Assembly: GCA_023390955.1 (NCBI GenBank)
Contig: JAEWBW010000285.1
Span: 1-12,239, forward strand
Direction: 5' to 3'
Length of the DNA: 12,239 nucleotides
Source of the DNA: Pseudomonadota bacterium
GTDB lineage: Bacteria; Pseudomonadota; Alphaproteobacteria; Rhizobiales; Xanthobacteraceae
Shown: positions 1-7,176 of the stretch, piece by piece
Layout: each line of letters begins with the position of its first letter
How positions within the stretch are numbered: the stretch's first letter is position 1
Notes under the pieces: model-generated
What the model was told of the DNA's origin: nothing
The model's input: only the letters and a program-made list of their open reading frames with translations
Databases searched by the model: none
Position numbers and translations under genes: made by a program

Positions 1-33
1 CTCGGGCAGCTTGTCGCCAACTTGGATCGCCAT
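1..33 (-). CDS. Probable peroxiredoxin (AhpC/TSA or Prx5 type), N-terminal fragment only
   Basis: Only the first 11 codons lie in the window; they read MAIQVGDKLPE on the minus strand, and the gene continues past position 1. An N-terminus of the form 'M-x-I-x-VGDKLPE' is typical of redoxin-domain peroxiredoxins, which reduce hydroperoxides with a cysteine thiol in the cytoplasm. The active-site cysteine would lie further in and cannot be seen. The start is supported by a purine-rich AGGGAG (41-46, minus strand) seven bases upstream of the ATG. It lies 108 bases downstream of the DUF924 gene on the same strand, so it could be a separate unit or the end of the same one. The call rests on a very short peptide and is tentative. 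Confidence 0.5.
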   Translation of the reverse strand, partial: MAIQVGDKLPE

Positions 34-141
34 CGTACTTCTCCCTGAAAAACGGTTCCGCTTTGTAGACCGGGCGGCGGGGACGCACAATATTTGCAGC
101 GCTTAAAGCTGCGGCACTGGCAGCCCTTCACCGGGATGTCA

Positions 142-696
142 TCAGCCGGAAAAGCCGCCGGCATCGAGGAATGCCTGCTCCTCCGCCGTGGTCGCGCGGC
201 CGAGGACGCGGTTGCGATGAGGAAAGCGGCCGAAGCGGCGGATGATGTCGGCGTGCTCCTCAGCGTAGTCCAGGTTCTCGCTGCCCTCGATGGCCCGGAA
301 CAGCGCGACGCAATGCAGCTGGTCCGGCAGGTGCTCGGAATGCATGAAGGGCAGATAGAAGAACTCGCGCAAAGCAGGATCGACCCGCTGGTCGGCGCCG
401 CGGGCAATCGCACGGCGAGCCACCTCGCGCGCCTGCGCATCGCTGGCATAGGTCAGCGCGTCGTCGCGGAACATGTTGCGGGGGAACTGGTCGAGCACGA
501 TGACGAGCGCCAGCGCTGCGTCATCGCTCGTTTCCCAGGACGCGAGCTCGCCGCTGGAGGCCGCCCGCCATAGGTCGAGGAAGCGGGCGCTAACGTCCGC
601 ATCGAACGCGGCGTCGCGCGTGTACCAGCGCTCGCGGCCAGCCTCGCGCCAGAAGGCAAGAATGCTCTCTGGCGCGATATCGTTGACGTCAGGCAT
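142..696 (-). CDS. DUF924 family protein
   Basis: This 184-residue protein matches the usual size and layout of the DUF924 family. Recognisable pieces are an N-terminal ILAFWREAGRERWYTRDAAF (residues 12-31), LDQFPRNMFR (68-77), FFYLPFMHSE (112-121) and, near the end, RRFGRFPHRNRVLGR (153-167). The family is predicted to be all-helical and TPR-like; its biochemical role is not established, so no function is assigned. No signal peptide or membrane segment is visible, so it is probably cytoplasmic. The ATG at 696 lies 18 bases after the stop codon of the acyl-CoA ligase gene and has only a weak Shine-Dalgarno sequence, which fits translation as the second gene of that operon. The family assignment is confident; the role is unknown. 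Confidence 0.9.
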   Translation of the reverse strand: MPDVNDIAPESILAFWREAGRERWYTRDAAFDADVSARFLDLWRAASSGELASWETSDDAALALVIVLDQFPRNMFRDDALTYASDAQAREVARRAIARGADQRVDPALREFFYLPFMHSEHLPDQLHCVALFRAIEGSENLDYAEEHADIIRRFGRFPHRNRVLGRATTAEEQAFLDAGGFSG

Positions 697-714
697 CGTG
701 GACGCGTCGACGGC

Positions 715-2400
715 TTATGCTGCCTGCGCCTTCTTCTCGTCGCGCAATTCGCGGCGCAGGATCTTGCCGACATTGGTCTTCGGCAGATCGGTGCGGAATT
801 CGATTTGCTTGGGCACCTTGTAGCCGGTCAACTGCTCGCGGCAGTACTTGATGACGTCCTCGGACGTGAGGTTCGGGTCCTTCTTGACCACAAAGGCCTT
901 CACCGCCTCGCCGGAGTTGCTGTCGGGAACGCCGATCACGGCGCATTCGAGCACGCCCGGATGACCCGCGATTACTTCCTCGATCTCGTTCGGATAGACG
1001 TTGAAGCCGGAGACCAGGATCATGTCCTTCTTGCGGTCGACGATCTTGGTGTAGCCCGTCTCATCCATCACGCCGATGTCGCCGGTGCGGAAGTAGCCGT
1101 CGGCCGTCATCACCTTGGCGGTCTCCTCCGGCCTGTTCCAGTAACCCGACATTACCTGCGGGCCCTTGGCGCAGATTTCGCCGGGCTGGCCGAGCGGCAC
1201 TTCATTGCCGTCGTCGTCGCGGATCGAGATCCAGGTCGAGGGCACGGGGATGCCGATCGAGCCGGAGAAATCGTTCGTGGTCGCCGGATTGCAGGTCAGC
1301 GTCGGCGAAGTCTCGGACAGGCCGTAGCCCTCGGCGATGAAGCAGCCGGTCACTGACTTCCACTGCTCGGCCACCGGGCGCTGCACAGCCATGCCGCCGC
1401 CGTTGGAGATCTTGAGCTTGGAGAAGTCGAGCTTCTTGAAGTCGGGGTGGTGCATCAGCCCGTTGTAGAGCGTGTTCACCGCCGGGAAGCTGTTGACCTG
1501 GTACTTCGCCAGCTCCTTGACGAAGCCGGGGATGTCGCGCGGGTTCGGGATCAAGAGGTTGCAACCACCGGCGCGCACCGCAAGCAGGTAGCAGGCCGTC
1601 AGCGCGAAGATGTGATAGAGCGGCAGCGCGCAGACGATCATGAGCTGGTCGACATGCGGGGGCGCCGCGAGCGCGGGCTGCAGCCACGCGTCGTTCTGCA
1701 GCACGTTGGCGACGATGTTGCGGTGGAGCAGCGTGGCGCCCTTGGAGACGCCGGTGGTGCCGCCGGTATATTGCAGGAAGGCGACGTCACCCGGCGACAG
1801 CTTTGGCTTGTTGAAGGGCAGGCCGCGACCGGCCGAGAGTGCCTCGTTGAAGGCGACCGCGCTCGGAATCGAATAGGCTGGCACCATCTTCTTCACGCGG
1901 CGCACGACCAGATTGACGATCATGCCCTTGATGCCGAGCAGGTCGCCCATGCTGGCCATGATCACGTGCTTCACGGCGGTCTTGCCGATCACCTGCTGCA
2001 CCGTGTGGGCAAAATTCTCCAGCACGATGATGGCTTCGGCGCCGGAGTCCTTGAGCTGGTGCTCGAGCTCGCGCGGCGTATAGAGCGGGTTGACGTTGAC
2101 CACCGCGAAGCCGGCGCGCAGCACCGCTGCGGTGGCGACCGGATATTGCAGCACGTTCGGCATCATGATCGCGACGCGGGCGCCGCGCTGCAGGCCGCGG
2201 CCTTGCAGGTACGCCGCGAGCGCCAGCGACATCTGGTCGAGCTCGCGATAGGTGATCGCCTTGTCCATGCAAATGAACGCCTTGCGATCGGCGAACTTCG
2301 CAAAGCTCTCCTCCAGGAGATCGACCAGCGATGCGTATTGGGTCGGCTCGATATCAGCGGGCACGCCGGGCGGATATTGCTTGAGCCAGATGCGCTCCAT
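715..2400 (-). CDS. fadD: Long-chain fatty-acid--CoA ligase (FadD type)
   Basis: The protein is 561 residues long, normal for bacterial FadD. It belongs to the ANL adenylating-enzyme superfamily, which activates fatty acids with ATP to an acyl-adenylate and then forms acyl-CoA for beta-oxidation or lipid synthesis. Visible motifs are the ATP/AMP-binding loop YTGGTTGVSKGA (residues 211-222), GYGLSETSP (358-366), the FadD signature region from DGYFRTGD (434-441) through KIVDRKKDMILVSGFNVYPN (452-471), and the C-terminal catalytic lysine in TNVGKILRR (K546). It has no signal peptide and is probably cytoplasmic or peripheral on the inner membrane. The ATG at 2400 has a good Shine-Dalgarno (GGAGGGGAG, 2406-2414 minus strand, five bases away). 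A DUF924 gene follows after 18 bases. Exact chain-length preference cannot be read from the sequence. Confidence 0.95.
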   Translation of the reverse strand: MERIWLKQYPPGVPADIEPTQYASLVDLLEESFAKFADRKAFICMDKAITYRELDQMSLALAAYLQGRGLQRGARVAIMMPNVLQYPVATAAVLRAGFAVVNVNPLYTPRELEHQLKDSGAEAIIVLENFAHTVQQVIGKTAVKHVIMASMGDLLGIKGMIVNLVVRRVKKMVPAYSIPSAVAFNEALSAGRGLPFNKPKLSPGDVAFLQYTGGTTGVSKGATLLHRNIVANVLQNDAWLQPALAAPPHVDQLMIVCALPLYHIFALTACYLLAVRAGGCNLLIPNPRDIPGFVKELAKYQVNSFPAVNTLYNGLMHHPDFKKLDFSKLKISNGGGMAVQRPVAEQWKSVTGCFIAEGYGLSETSPTLTCNPATTNDFSGSIGIPVPSTWISIRDDDGNEVPLGQPGEICAKGPQVMSGYWNRPEETAKVMTADGYFRTGDIGVMDETGYTKIVDRKKDMILVSGFNVYPNEIEEVIAGHPGVLECAVIGVPDSNSGEAVKAFVVKKDPNLTSEDVIKYCREQLTGYKVPKQIEFRTDLPKTNVGKILRRELRDEKKAQAA

Positions 2401-2405
2401 AGGTA

Positions 2406-2414
2406 CTCCCCTCC
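2406..2414 (-). promoter_or_regulatory. Shine-Dalgarno sequence of the acyl-CoA ligase gene
   Basis: On the minus strand this reads GGAGGGGAG, with five bases before the ATG at 2400. It is one of the strongest ribosome-binding sites in the window and fixes the fadD start. Confidence 0.7.
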
Positions 2415-2532
2415 ATCAAGGCCCGTTATGTCCGGGCTTGCTCCATTGCCGATAGTATCGAGCTTGCCGCAACCGGTGGCAAGACGTGGAGGCTTAGGGC
2501 AAAGGGTCAGACGAGGCTACTGGAATCGGCGC

Positions 2533-2570
2533 AAAAAGCCGCCTTCGCACCTGCGACCGGCAGGCGCGGC
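2533..2570 (-). terminator. Probable rho-independent terminator of the carboxypeptidase gene
   Basis: Read on the minus strand, arms 2560-2567 (GCGCCTGC) and 2547-2554 (GCAGGTGC) pair over eight positions with one G-U and a five-base loop. An outer stem (2567-2570 with 2538-2541) can extend it with a bulge, and five U residues follow directly (2537-2533). It lies about 20-50 bases after the carboxypeptidase stop codon. The bulge and the short U run make it a moderate rather than textbook terminator. It would separate this gene from fadD. Confidence 0.5.
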
Positions 2571-2587
2571 GTCGTATCCGGACGCCG
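2567..2587. repeat. Perfect hairpin abutting the carboxypeptidase stop codon
   Basis: CGGCGTC (2567-2573) and GACGCCG (2581-2587) form a perfect 7-bp stem with a 7-base loop. The stem begins at the base next to the stop codon (2588-2590, minus strand). It overlaps by a few bases the base of the neighbouring terminator-like hairpin, so the two may compete. It may stabilise the 3' end of the mRNA. Confidence 0.5.
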
Positions 2588-4048
2588 TTAACTGTTGTTG
2601 GGCTTGGCCGCTGGCTTGGTGGCCGCCTTTGGCTTGGCCGGCTTGGGATCGGCGTTTGCTGCGGGCTTCGCCGCCGTGTCGGGCTTGGCGGTTGCATGCC
2701 GGACGGGCTTTGCCGCGGGCTTGGCGGAGTCGGCAGGCTTGGCGTCGGCTTTGGCATCCGGCTTGGCTGCCAGCTTTGCGCCCGGTTTGGCGTCCTTCGC
2801 GGCGTCCTTGCTCGCCGTCTTGGGTGCCTCACCGGCATCCGGCTTCTTGGCGACACGCGACTTCTTGCCACGCTGGCGCGGGCTCGGCTGCTGGGCGGCA
2901 TCGGCCGCAACCGCCGCGATCAGGGAGGCGCCCGTGCGGGGCGGGCCGGTGTAGACCGGGACCGGCTCGGCCGCCGCGGCGGCCGTCTGCATCAGTTCGG
3001 ACGCCCGCATCTTAGGGGGCTGCAGGCCTGCGGTGAAGAAGGTGACAGCGGCTTCGCCGCCGGTAGCCGACGCAGAGCCGGCGCTGCCATTGACCGCGAT
3101 CAGCGCATCGTCATCGTCGCTCGCCGGGCGCTTGCGATGACCGCCGCACATCTCCTCGCGCAGGTTCGGCGGCGAGGCATCGACCGGCGCGAGGCTGTCG
3201 ACGGTGCCGAGCGCGGGGCGCAACCATGACAGGCCGTCCTGCGAGAAGCCGCGCTCGAGAAGCTGCGCCGCCTTCACCGCCCGCGCGGTGCCGGAGTTGG
3301 CGCCGAGCACGACCGCGATCAGCCGCCGTCCGTTGCGCGTGGCGGATGCCACGAGGTTGTAGCCGGAAGCGCAGATGAAGCCGGTCTTGAAGCCGTCGGC
3401 GCCGGGATAGCGGCCGATCAGCTTGTTGAAATTGCCGGTGACGCGCTTGCCGAAACGGATCGCCGGGATGTGCATGAAATATTCGTATTCCGGCAGATCG
3501 CGCAGGTACGAGCGCGCCAGGATGCCGAGGTCGCGGGCCGACGTGATCTGGCCCTCGGCGGGCAGGCCGTTCGGATTGACGTAGCTCGTCTGCGTCATGC
3601 CGAGTTTTTGCGCGGTGGCGTTCATCATGGCCGAGAAGCCGTCGACCGAACCGCCGACGCCTTCGGCGAGCACCACGGCCATGTCGTTCGCCGATTTCAC
3701 CATCATCATCTTGAGCGCGTTGTCGACGGTGACCTGCGTGCCCGGGCGGAAGCCCATCTTCGAGGGCGATTGCGAGGCGGCGGTCGGCGAGACCGTGAGC
3801 AGCGAGTCGAGCGTGAGCCTGCCCTCCTTGACCGCCTTCAGCGTGACATAGGCGGTCATGATCTTGGTCACGGAGGCCGGATACCACGGCATCGTCGCAT
3901 TGTCGGCCTGCAGCACCTTGCCGCTGTCGGCTTCGATCAGCAGCAGTGCCTCGGCGTTCGCGCGGTGCGGCGACGACAATGTCAGCGCGGCAGCAGCGAG
4001 CACGATGTGGAACAGGGGACGACGAAGCAGCGGGCGAAAGAAATGCAC
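2588..4048 (-). CDS. D-alanyl-D-alanine carboxypeptidase (S11 family penicillin-binding protein) with Lys/Ala/Pro-rich tail
   Basis: This 486-residue protein removes the terminal D-alanine from peptidoglycan stem peptides in the periplasm. A signal peptide (residues 1-32, ending RANA before EALL) precedes the S11 peptidase domain. All three penicillin-binding motifs are present: SVTK (S59, K62), SAN (119-121) and KTG (221-223). The domain seems to end near residue 268. I see no PBP5 C-terminal beta domain and no SPOR domain. Instead there is a spacer with a DDDD run (311-314) and a tail from about residue 395 made mostly of Lys, Ala and Pro, with repeats such as AKPDAKADAKPA. The DNA of the tail repeats GGCTTGGC-like units on the plus strand. 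The start is a GTG; no in-frame ATG lies near it upstream, and the Shine-Dalgarno candidate AAGGA is somewhat far (13 bases). Confidence 0.92.
   Translation of the reverse strand: MHFFRPLLRRPLFHIVLAAAALTLSSPHRANAEALLLIEADSGKVLQADNATMPWYPASVTKIMTAYVTLKAVKEGRLTLDSLLTVSPTAASQSPSKMGFRPGTQVTVDNALKMMMVKSANDMAVVLAEGVGGSVDGFSAMMNATAQKLGMTQTSYVNPNGLPAEGQITSARDLGILARSYLRDLPEYEYFMHIPAIRFGKRVTGNFNKLIGRYPGADGFKTGFICASGYNLVASATRNGRRLIAVVLGANSGTARAVKAAQLLERGFSQDGLSWLRPALGTVDSLAPVDASPPNLREEMCGGHRKRPASDDDDALIAVNGSAGSASATGGEAAVTFFTAGLQPPKMRASELMQTAAAAAEPVPVYTGPPRTGASLIAAVAADAAQQPSPRQRGKKSRVAKKPDAGEAPKTASKDAAKDAKPGAKLAAKPDAKADAKPADSAKPAAKPVRHATAKPDTAAKPAANADPKPAKPKAATKPAAKPNNS
2600..2860. repeat. Degenerate short tandem repeats encoding the Lys/Ala/Pro tail
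   Basis: On the plus strand this stretch repeats GGCTTGG(C) and GGCTTTGGC-like units many times at irregular spacing. On the minus strand these are the Ala-Lys-Pro codons of the carboxypeptidase tail. Such low-complexity coding DNA tends to change length by slippage, so tail length may vary between strains. Confidence 0.6.
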
Positions 4049-4125
4049 TATCCGATTCCGGTCCTTGGAGATCCGCCGGTTCCGGACGGTTCTCGTGATC
4101 TTGAGTCTCGAATTTTGAAATCCGG

Positions 4126-4147
4126 CGCCGCCGCTTGCGGCGGTGCA
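4126..4147. repeat. GC-rich hairpin upstream of the carboxypeptidase gene
   Basis: GCGCCGCC (4126-4133) pairs with GGCGGTGC (4140-4147) over eight positions with one G-U and a 6-base loop. It sits in the 192-base gap between the glucan exporter and the carboxypeptidase gene, both on the minus strand. No U run follows it on that strand, so it is not a clear terminator; it may be a weak 3' structure for the exporter mRNA or part of the carboxypeptidase leader. A second, looser inverted repeat (TTCGGCC 4183-4189, GGCCGAA 4209-4215, 19-base loop) lies closer to the exporter stop. I could not identify a promoter in this gap. Confidence 0.35.
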
Positions 4148-4240
4148 AACCTATACCGGCTCGTGCGTCGAGAACAGGGGTTTCGGCCGGGTATTCCGCA
4201 ATGAAATAGGCCGAATTTCGACGGGCTTATGAGTGCTCGT

Positions 4241-6037
4241 TCACGGCGATTTGGCTGCCGTCGCGGCAGCCTCAGCCGCCGTCACGCTGGCCCGTGCGTC
4301 TTCCTGGACCATGAACTGGGCCTTGGCCAGTTCCGCGAAATGACCGCCCTTGGCCACGAGTTCATCGAAAGTTCCGCCTTCGCTCACGCGGCCGTTCTCG
4401 AACACCAGGATTCTGGTGGCGTTGCGGATGGTGGAGAGGCGGTGCGCGATCACGAAGGTGGTGCGACCCTTCATCACTTCATCGAGAGCGGCGTTCACCT
4501 TGGCCTCGGTGACCGCATCGAGCGCGCTGGTGGCTTCGTCGAGGATCAGGATCGGCGGGTCCTTGAGCAGCGCGCGGGCGATCGACAGGCGCTGCCGCTC
4601 GCCGCCGGAGAGCATGCGGCCGCGCTCGCCGGCATTGGTCTCGAAGCCGCCGCTGCGGTCGATGAACTCGATCGCTTGGGCGCGCTCGGCCGCGAGCCGC
4701 ATCTCCGCTTCGGTGGCATCCGGTTTGCCGACGCGAAGATTCTCCGCGATCGAGCGGTTGAACAGCAGCGCTTCCTGAAACACGACGCCGATGTTCCGCC
4801 GCAGCGACGTTAGCGTGATGCCGCGCACGTCCATGCCGTCGATCCTGATGAAGCCGGACTGCGGATCGAAGGCGCGATGCAGCAGCGCAATCGCGGTGGA
4901 CTTGCCGGCGCCGGTCGACCCGACCAGCGCGATGGTCTGGCCCGGCAGCGCGGTGAAGGAGAGGTCCTCCACCGCCGGGCGCTTGCCGTCATAGGAGAAG
5001 GTGACGTCGTTGAACTCGACGAGGCCGGACAGGCGCCCGGCGTCGATCGCATCCGGCCGGTCGTGGACCGCGGGCACGGCGTCGAGCACGTTGAAGAATT
5101 CGCGCAGGCGCGGCGCTTCCATGAAGACGTTGTTGATGAAGCTGACGACCTGCTCGAGCTTCTGGATCAGCAGCGTGGCGAAGCTCACGAACATCACGAT
5201 CTCGCCGACCGTGGTCAGCCCCTGGTCGTGCAGCGCGATGCCGAGCGTGAAGATCGCGAGCACAGTGATGGTGGTAGAGGCCCGCGTGATCACGGTGACC
5301 AGCGCCCACCACGACAGCACCGGCATCTGCGCTTCGAGCAGCTGGTCGGCGACGGAACGCAGTCCCTTCACCTCGGACTCGACGCGCACAAAGCTCTGCA
5401 CCAGCGCGACGTTGCCGAGCGCATCGGAGGCGCGCGCGGAGAGCTCGCTGTAATGCTCCTCGACCGCCATCTGCATGCCGAAGGTCCGGCGCACCACGAA
5501 GGTCGTCAGCGCCGTGAACACGATGCAGAGCACGAACAGGAGGATCGCCATCCGCCAGTTCAGGTAGAGCGACAGCGGCAGCAGCACCACGACCGAGAGG
5601 ATCGCGGCAAAATGCTCGCGGAAGAAACCGAGCCACAGCCGCCACAACGCGTCGGTGCCGTTGAGCATCACCTTCATCAGCCGGCCGGAATGGGTGCCGG
5701 AGTGGAAGGTCAGTGGCAGCTGCAGGATGTGCTCGAAATAGTCGGTCAGCACGGCCTGGCGCTGGCGATGCGAGAGCCGGTCGGCCTGCAGCGCCACCAC
5801 CGCGCTGCAGCCGATGGTGAACAGTCCGAACGCCACCCAGGCCATGAGGAACGGCCAGGCCGAGTTCGTGCCGGCGACCGTCTTGCCGGAGAGGACGTCG
5901 ATGATGCGGCCGAACAACACGGGTTCCGCGAACTGCGAGGCGGCCAGCAGCAGATTGGCGACCGCCAGCAGCCAGCCCAGCCGCGCCTCCTTGCCGAGCA
6001 GCTCGAGAACGCGTGTGTAGAGGCGGAACATGGACAT
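4241..6037 (-). CDS. ndvA: Cyclic beta-glucan exporter, fused permease/ATP-binding protein (NdvA/ChvA family)
   Basis: This 598-residue ABC half-transporter is expected to act as a homodimer in the inner membrane, exporting cyclic glucan to the periplasm, as NdvA and ChvA do in rhizobia and Agrobacterium. The N-terminal membrane domain (about 1-310) has hydrophobic helices near 22-45, 62-82, 142-180 and 245-295, and includes FAEPVLFGRIID (36-47), which matches my memory of NdvA. The nucleotide-binding domain has Walker A GSTGAGKS (373-380), Q-loop Q421, signature LSGGE (476-480), Walker B ILILDE (496-501), D-loop SALD (504-507) and H-loop H532, so it looks fully active. The tail (about 580-598) is Ala-rich. 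The start has a poor Shine-Dalgarno; Met3 (6031) is an alternative. No glucan synthase gene is nearby. A lipid A or multidrug exporter is a less likely alternative. Confidence 0.8.
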   Translation of the reverse strand: MSMFRLYTRVLELLGKEARLGWLLAVANLLLAASQFAEPVLFGRIIDVLSGKTVAGTNSAWPFLMAWVAFGLFTIGCSAVVALQADRLSHRQRQAVLTDYFEHILQLPLTFHSGTHSGRLMKVMLNGTDALWRLWLGFFREHFAAILSVVVLLPLSLYLNWRMAILLFVLCIVFTALTTFVVRRTFGMQMAVEEHYSELSARASDALGNVALVQSFVRVESEVKGLRSVADQLLEAQMPVLSWWALVTVITRASTTITVLAIFTLGIALHDQGLTTVGEIVMFVSFATLLIQKLEQVVSFINNVFMEAPRLREFFNVLDAVPAVHDRPDAIDAGRLSGLVEFNDVTFSYDGKRPAVEDLSFTALPGQTIALVGSTGAGKSTAIALLHRAFDPQSGFIRIDGMDVRGITLTSLRRNIGVVFQEALLFNRSIAENLRVGKPDATEAEMRLAAERAQAIEFIDRSGGFETNAGERGRMLSGGERQRLSIARALLKDPPILILDEATSALDAVTEAKVNAALDEVMKGRTTFVIAHRLSTIRNATRILVFENGRVSEGGTFDELVAKGGHFAELAKAQFMVQEDARASVTAAEAAATAAKSP

Positions 6038-6132
6038 GAAGGCGCGGAGCTCGGGCTGATGGCAGAACCGGGACGGGCCTGCATTCTAATCAGGGATGGC
6101 CCGGGAGATACAGCGGAAGCTCGCGGTTTTAC

Positions 6133-7176
6133 TCAATTGATCAGCCGTCCGCCCACCGGCGGCAGGAATTGGTCGTCGAAGATGTCGCCGGCGCTCGGGC
6201 GCTTGCGGAATTTGAAGTCCTTTCCGATCTGGTCGATCGAACGTTCCAGCCGTGCCGGATCGATGCCGCCGAGGCCATTGCGTCTGGTCTCGTCGGTCAG
6301 GATGTTGTCGGCGAGCACGGTGCGCAGGCGTTCGAGCTCGAGGGCGCGGTCGCCGCCGTCGATGCGGCTCACGGCCTCGTCCACCGCGCGCTCCGGCTCG
6401 CGGACGGTCGTGTTGAGTCCTGCGATCAGCGCCCGCACAAGGCCCTTCGCGGCATCCGGCTTCGCCGCGGCGAAGGCCGGGTTGACCACGACGGCGAAGC
6501 CATAGGCTTCGCAGCCGTAATCGGCATAGCGCAGCACGACGAGGTCGCCGGCCGGCACGCCGCGGTCGCGCAGGTTCACGGCAGAGAGATAGGAAAATCC
6601 CGCGACGGCGTCGACCTGTCCGGCGGAAAGGATCGGCTCGCGCACGGCCGCGCTGGTCTTGTGGAATTTCACGCGCGACGCTTCGATGCCGTTGCGCTGT
6701 GCGAGCGCCGGCCACAGCCGGATCGACAGATCATTGTCGGACACGCCGAGCGTCTTGCCGTCGAGATCGGCGAGCGTCTGGATGCCGCGGCTGCGCCGCG
6801 CGACCATCGCGTAAGGCGCGCGGTTGAACAGCATGAAGATCGCCTTGACCGCCGGCGCATCCGCCTTGTCGCGAAAGCGGATCAGTTCGTTGATGTCGAC
6901 GAGCGCGAGATCGCTGTCGCCCTTGGCGACGCGCGCGATCGCCTCGTGCGAGCCGGCTGCATGATTGAACGAAACATTGAGATGCTCGGCGCCGAACCGG
7001 CCGTCTTTGGCGGCGATGAAGAACGGCGCCATGCTGGCGTCGAAGGGACGATCGAATGTGAACTTCACCGCGACCTGCGGCGTGTCATCGGCAAGGAGCG
7101 CACGCGGACTGCCTGCGAAGAGGCCGATCGCGAGAGCCAGCAGCAGGCGGAGTGCGGTTGTCTTCAATCCGAACAT
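6133..7176 (-). CDS. ABC transporter substrate-binding protein, NitT/TauT (SsuA/THI5-like) family
   Basis: The 347-residue protein begins with a signal peptide (MFGLKTTALRLLLALAIGLF, then AGSPRALLADD, likely cut near residue 29). The rest has the NMT1/THI5-like binding-protein layout: PFFIAAKDGRFGAEHLNVSF (51-70), a glycine/serine substrate loop AAGSHEAIARVAKGDSDLAL (73-92), LADLDGKTLGVSDND (135-149), SAGQVDAVAGF (184-194) and ADYGCEAYGFAVVVNPAF (218-235). Relatives deliver nitrate, taurine, sulfonates or thiamine pyrimidine precursors to an ABC importer; the ligand here cannot be told from sequence. No lipoprotein box is seen, so it should be free in the periplasm. No cognate permease or ATPase gene is in the window; the exporter 95 bases downstream on the same strand belongs to a different ABC class. 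The ATG start has only a weak Shine-Dalgarno. Confidence 0.85.
   Translation of the reverse strand: MFGLKTTALRLLLALAIGLFAGSPRALLADDTPQVAVKFTFDRPFDASMAPFFIAAKDGRFGAEHLNVSFNHAAGSHEAIARVAKGDSDLALVDINELIRFRDKADAPAVKAIFMLFNRAPYAMVARRSRGIQTLADLDGKTLGVSDNDLSIRLWPALAQRNGIEASRVKFHKTSAAVREPILSAGQVDAVAGFSYLSAVNLRDRGVPAGDLVVLRYADYGCEAYGFAVVVNPAFAAAKPDAAKGLVRALIAGLNTTVREPERAVDEAVSRIDGGDRALELERLRTVLADNILTDETRRNGLGGIDPARLERSIDQIGKDFKFRKRPSAGDIFDDQFLPPVGGRLIN

Noticed and set aside
96..112. GCAGC/GCTGC hairpin after the DUF924 gene as a terminator
   Set aside because: The stem is only five pairs and the following minus-strand sequence AAATATTGT is not a U tract.
2421..2437. GCCCG/CGGGC hairpin upstream of fadD as a regulatory element
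   Set aside because: A five-pair stem of this kind is common by chance in GC-rich DNA and nothing else supports it.
1447..3015. A 522-codon open frame on the plus strand opposite fadD and the carboxypeptidase tail
   Set aside because: It spans an intergenic gap and two real minus-strand genes, and its sequence shows no domain; it is a shadow.
3111..4148. A 345-codon minus-strand frame overlapping the carboxypeptidase gene in another frame
   Set aside because: It lacks any motif and is Arg-rich; the carboxypeptidase frame carries the signal peptide and all three penicillin-binding motifs.
4877..6505. A 542-codon open frame on the plus strand opposite the glucan exporter and binding-protein genes
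   Set aside because: It is very rich in Arg, His, Glu and Gln, as expected for the complement of high-GC coding DNA, and overlaps complete genes with all catalytic motifs.
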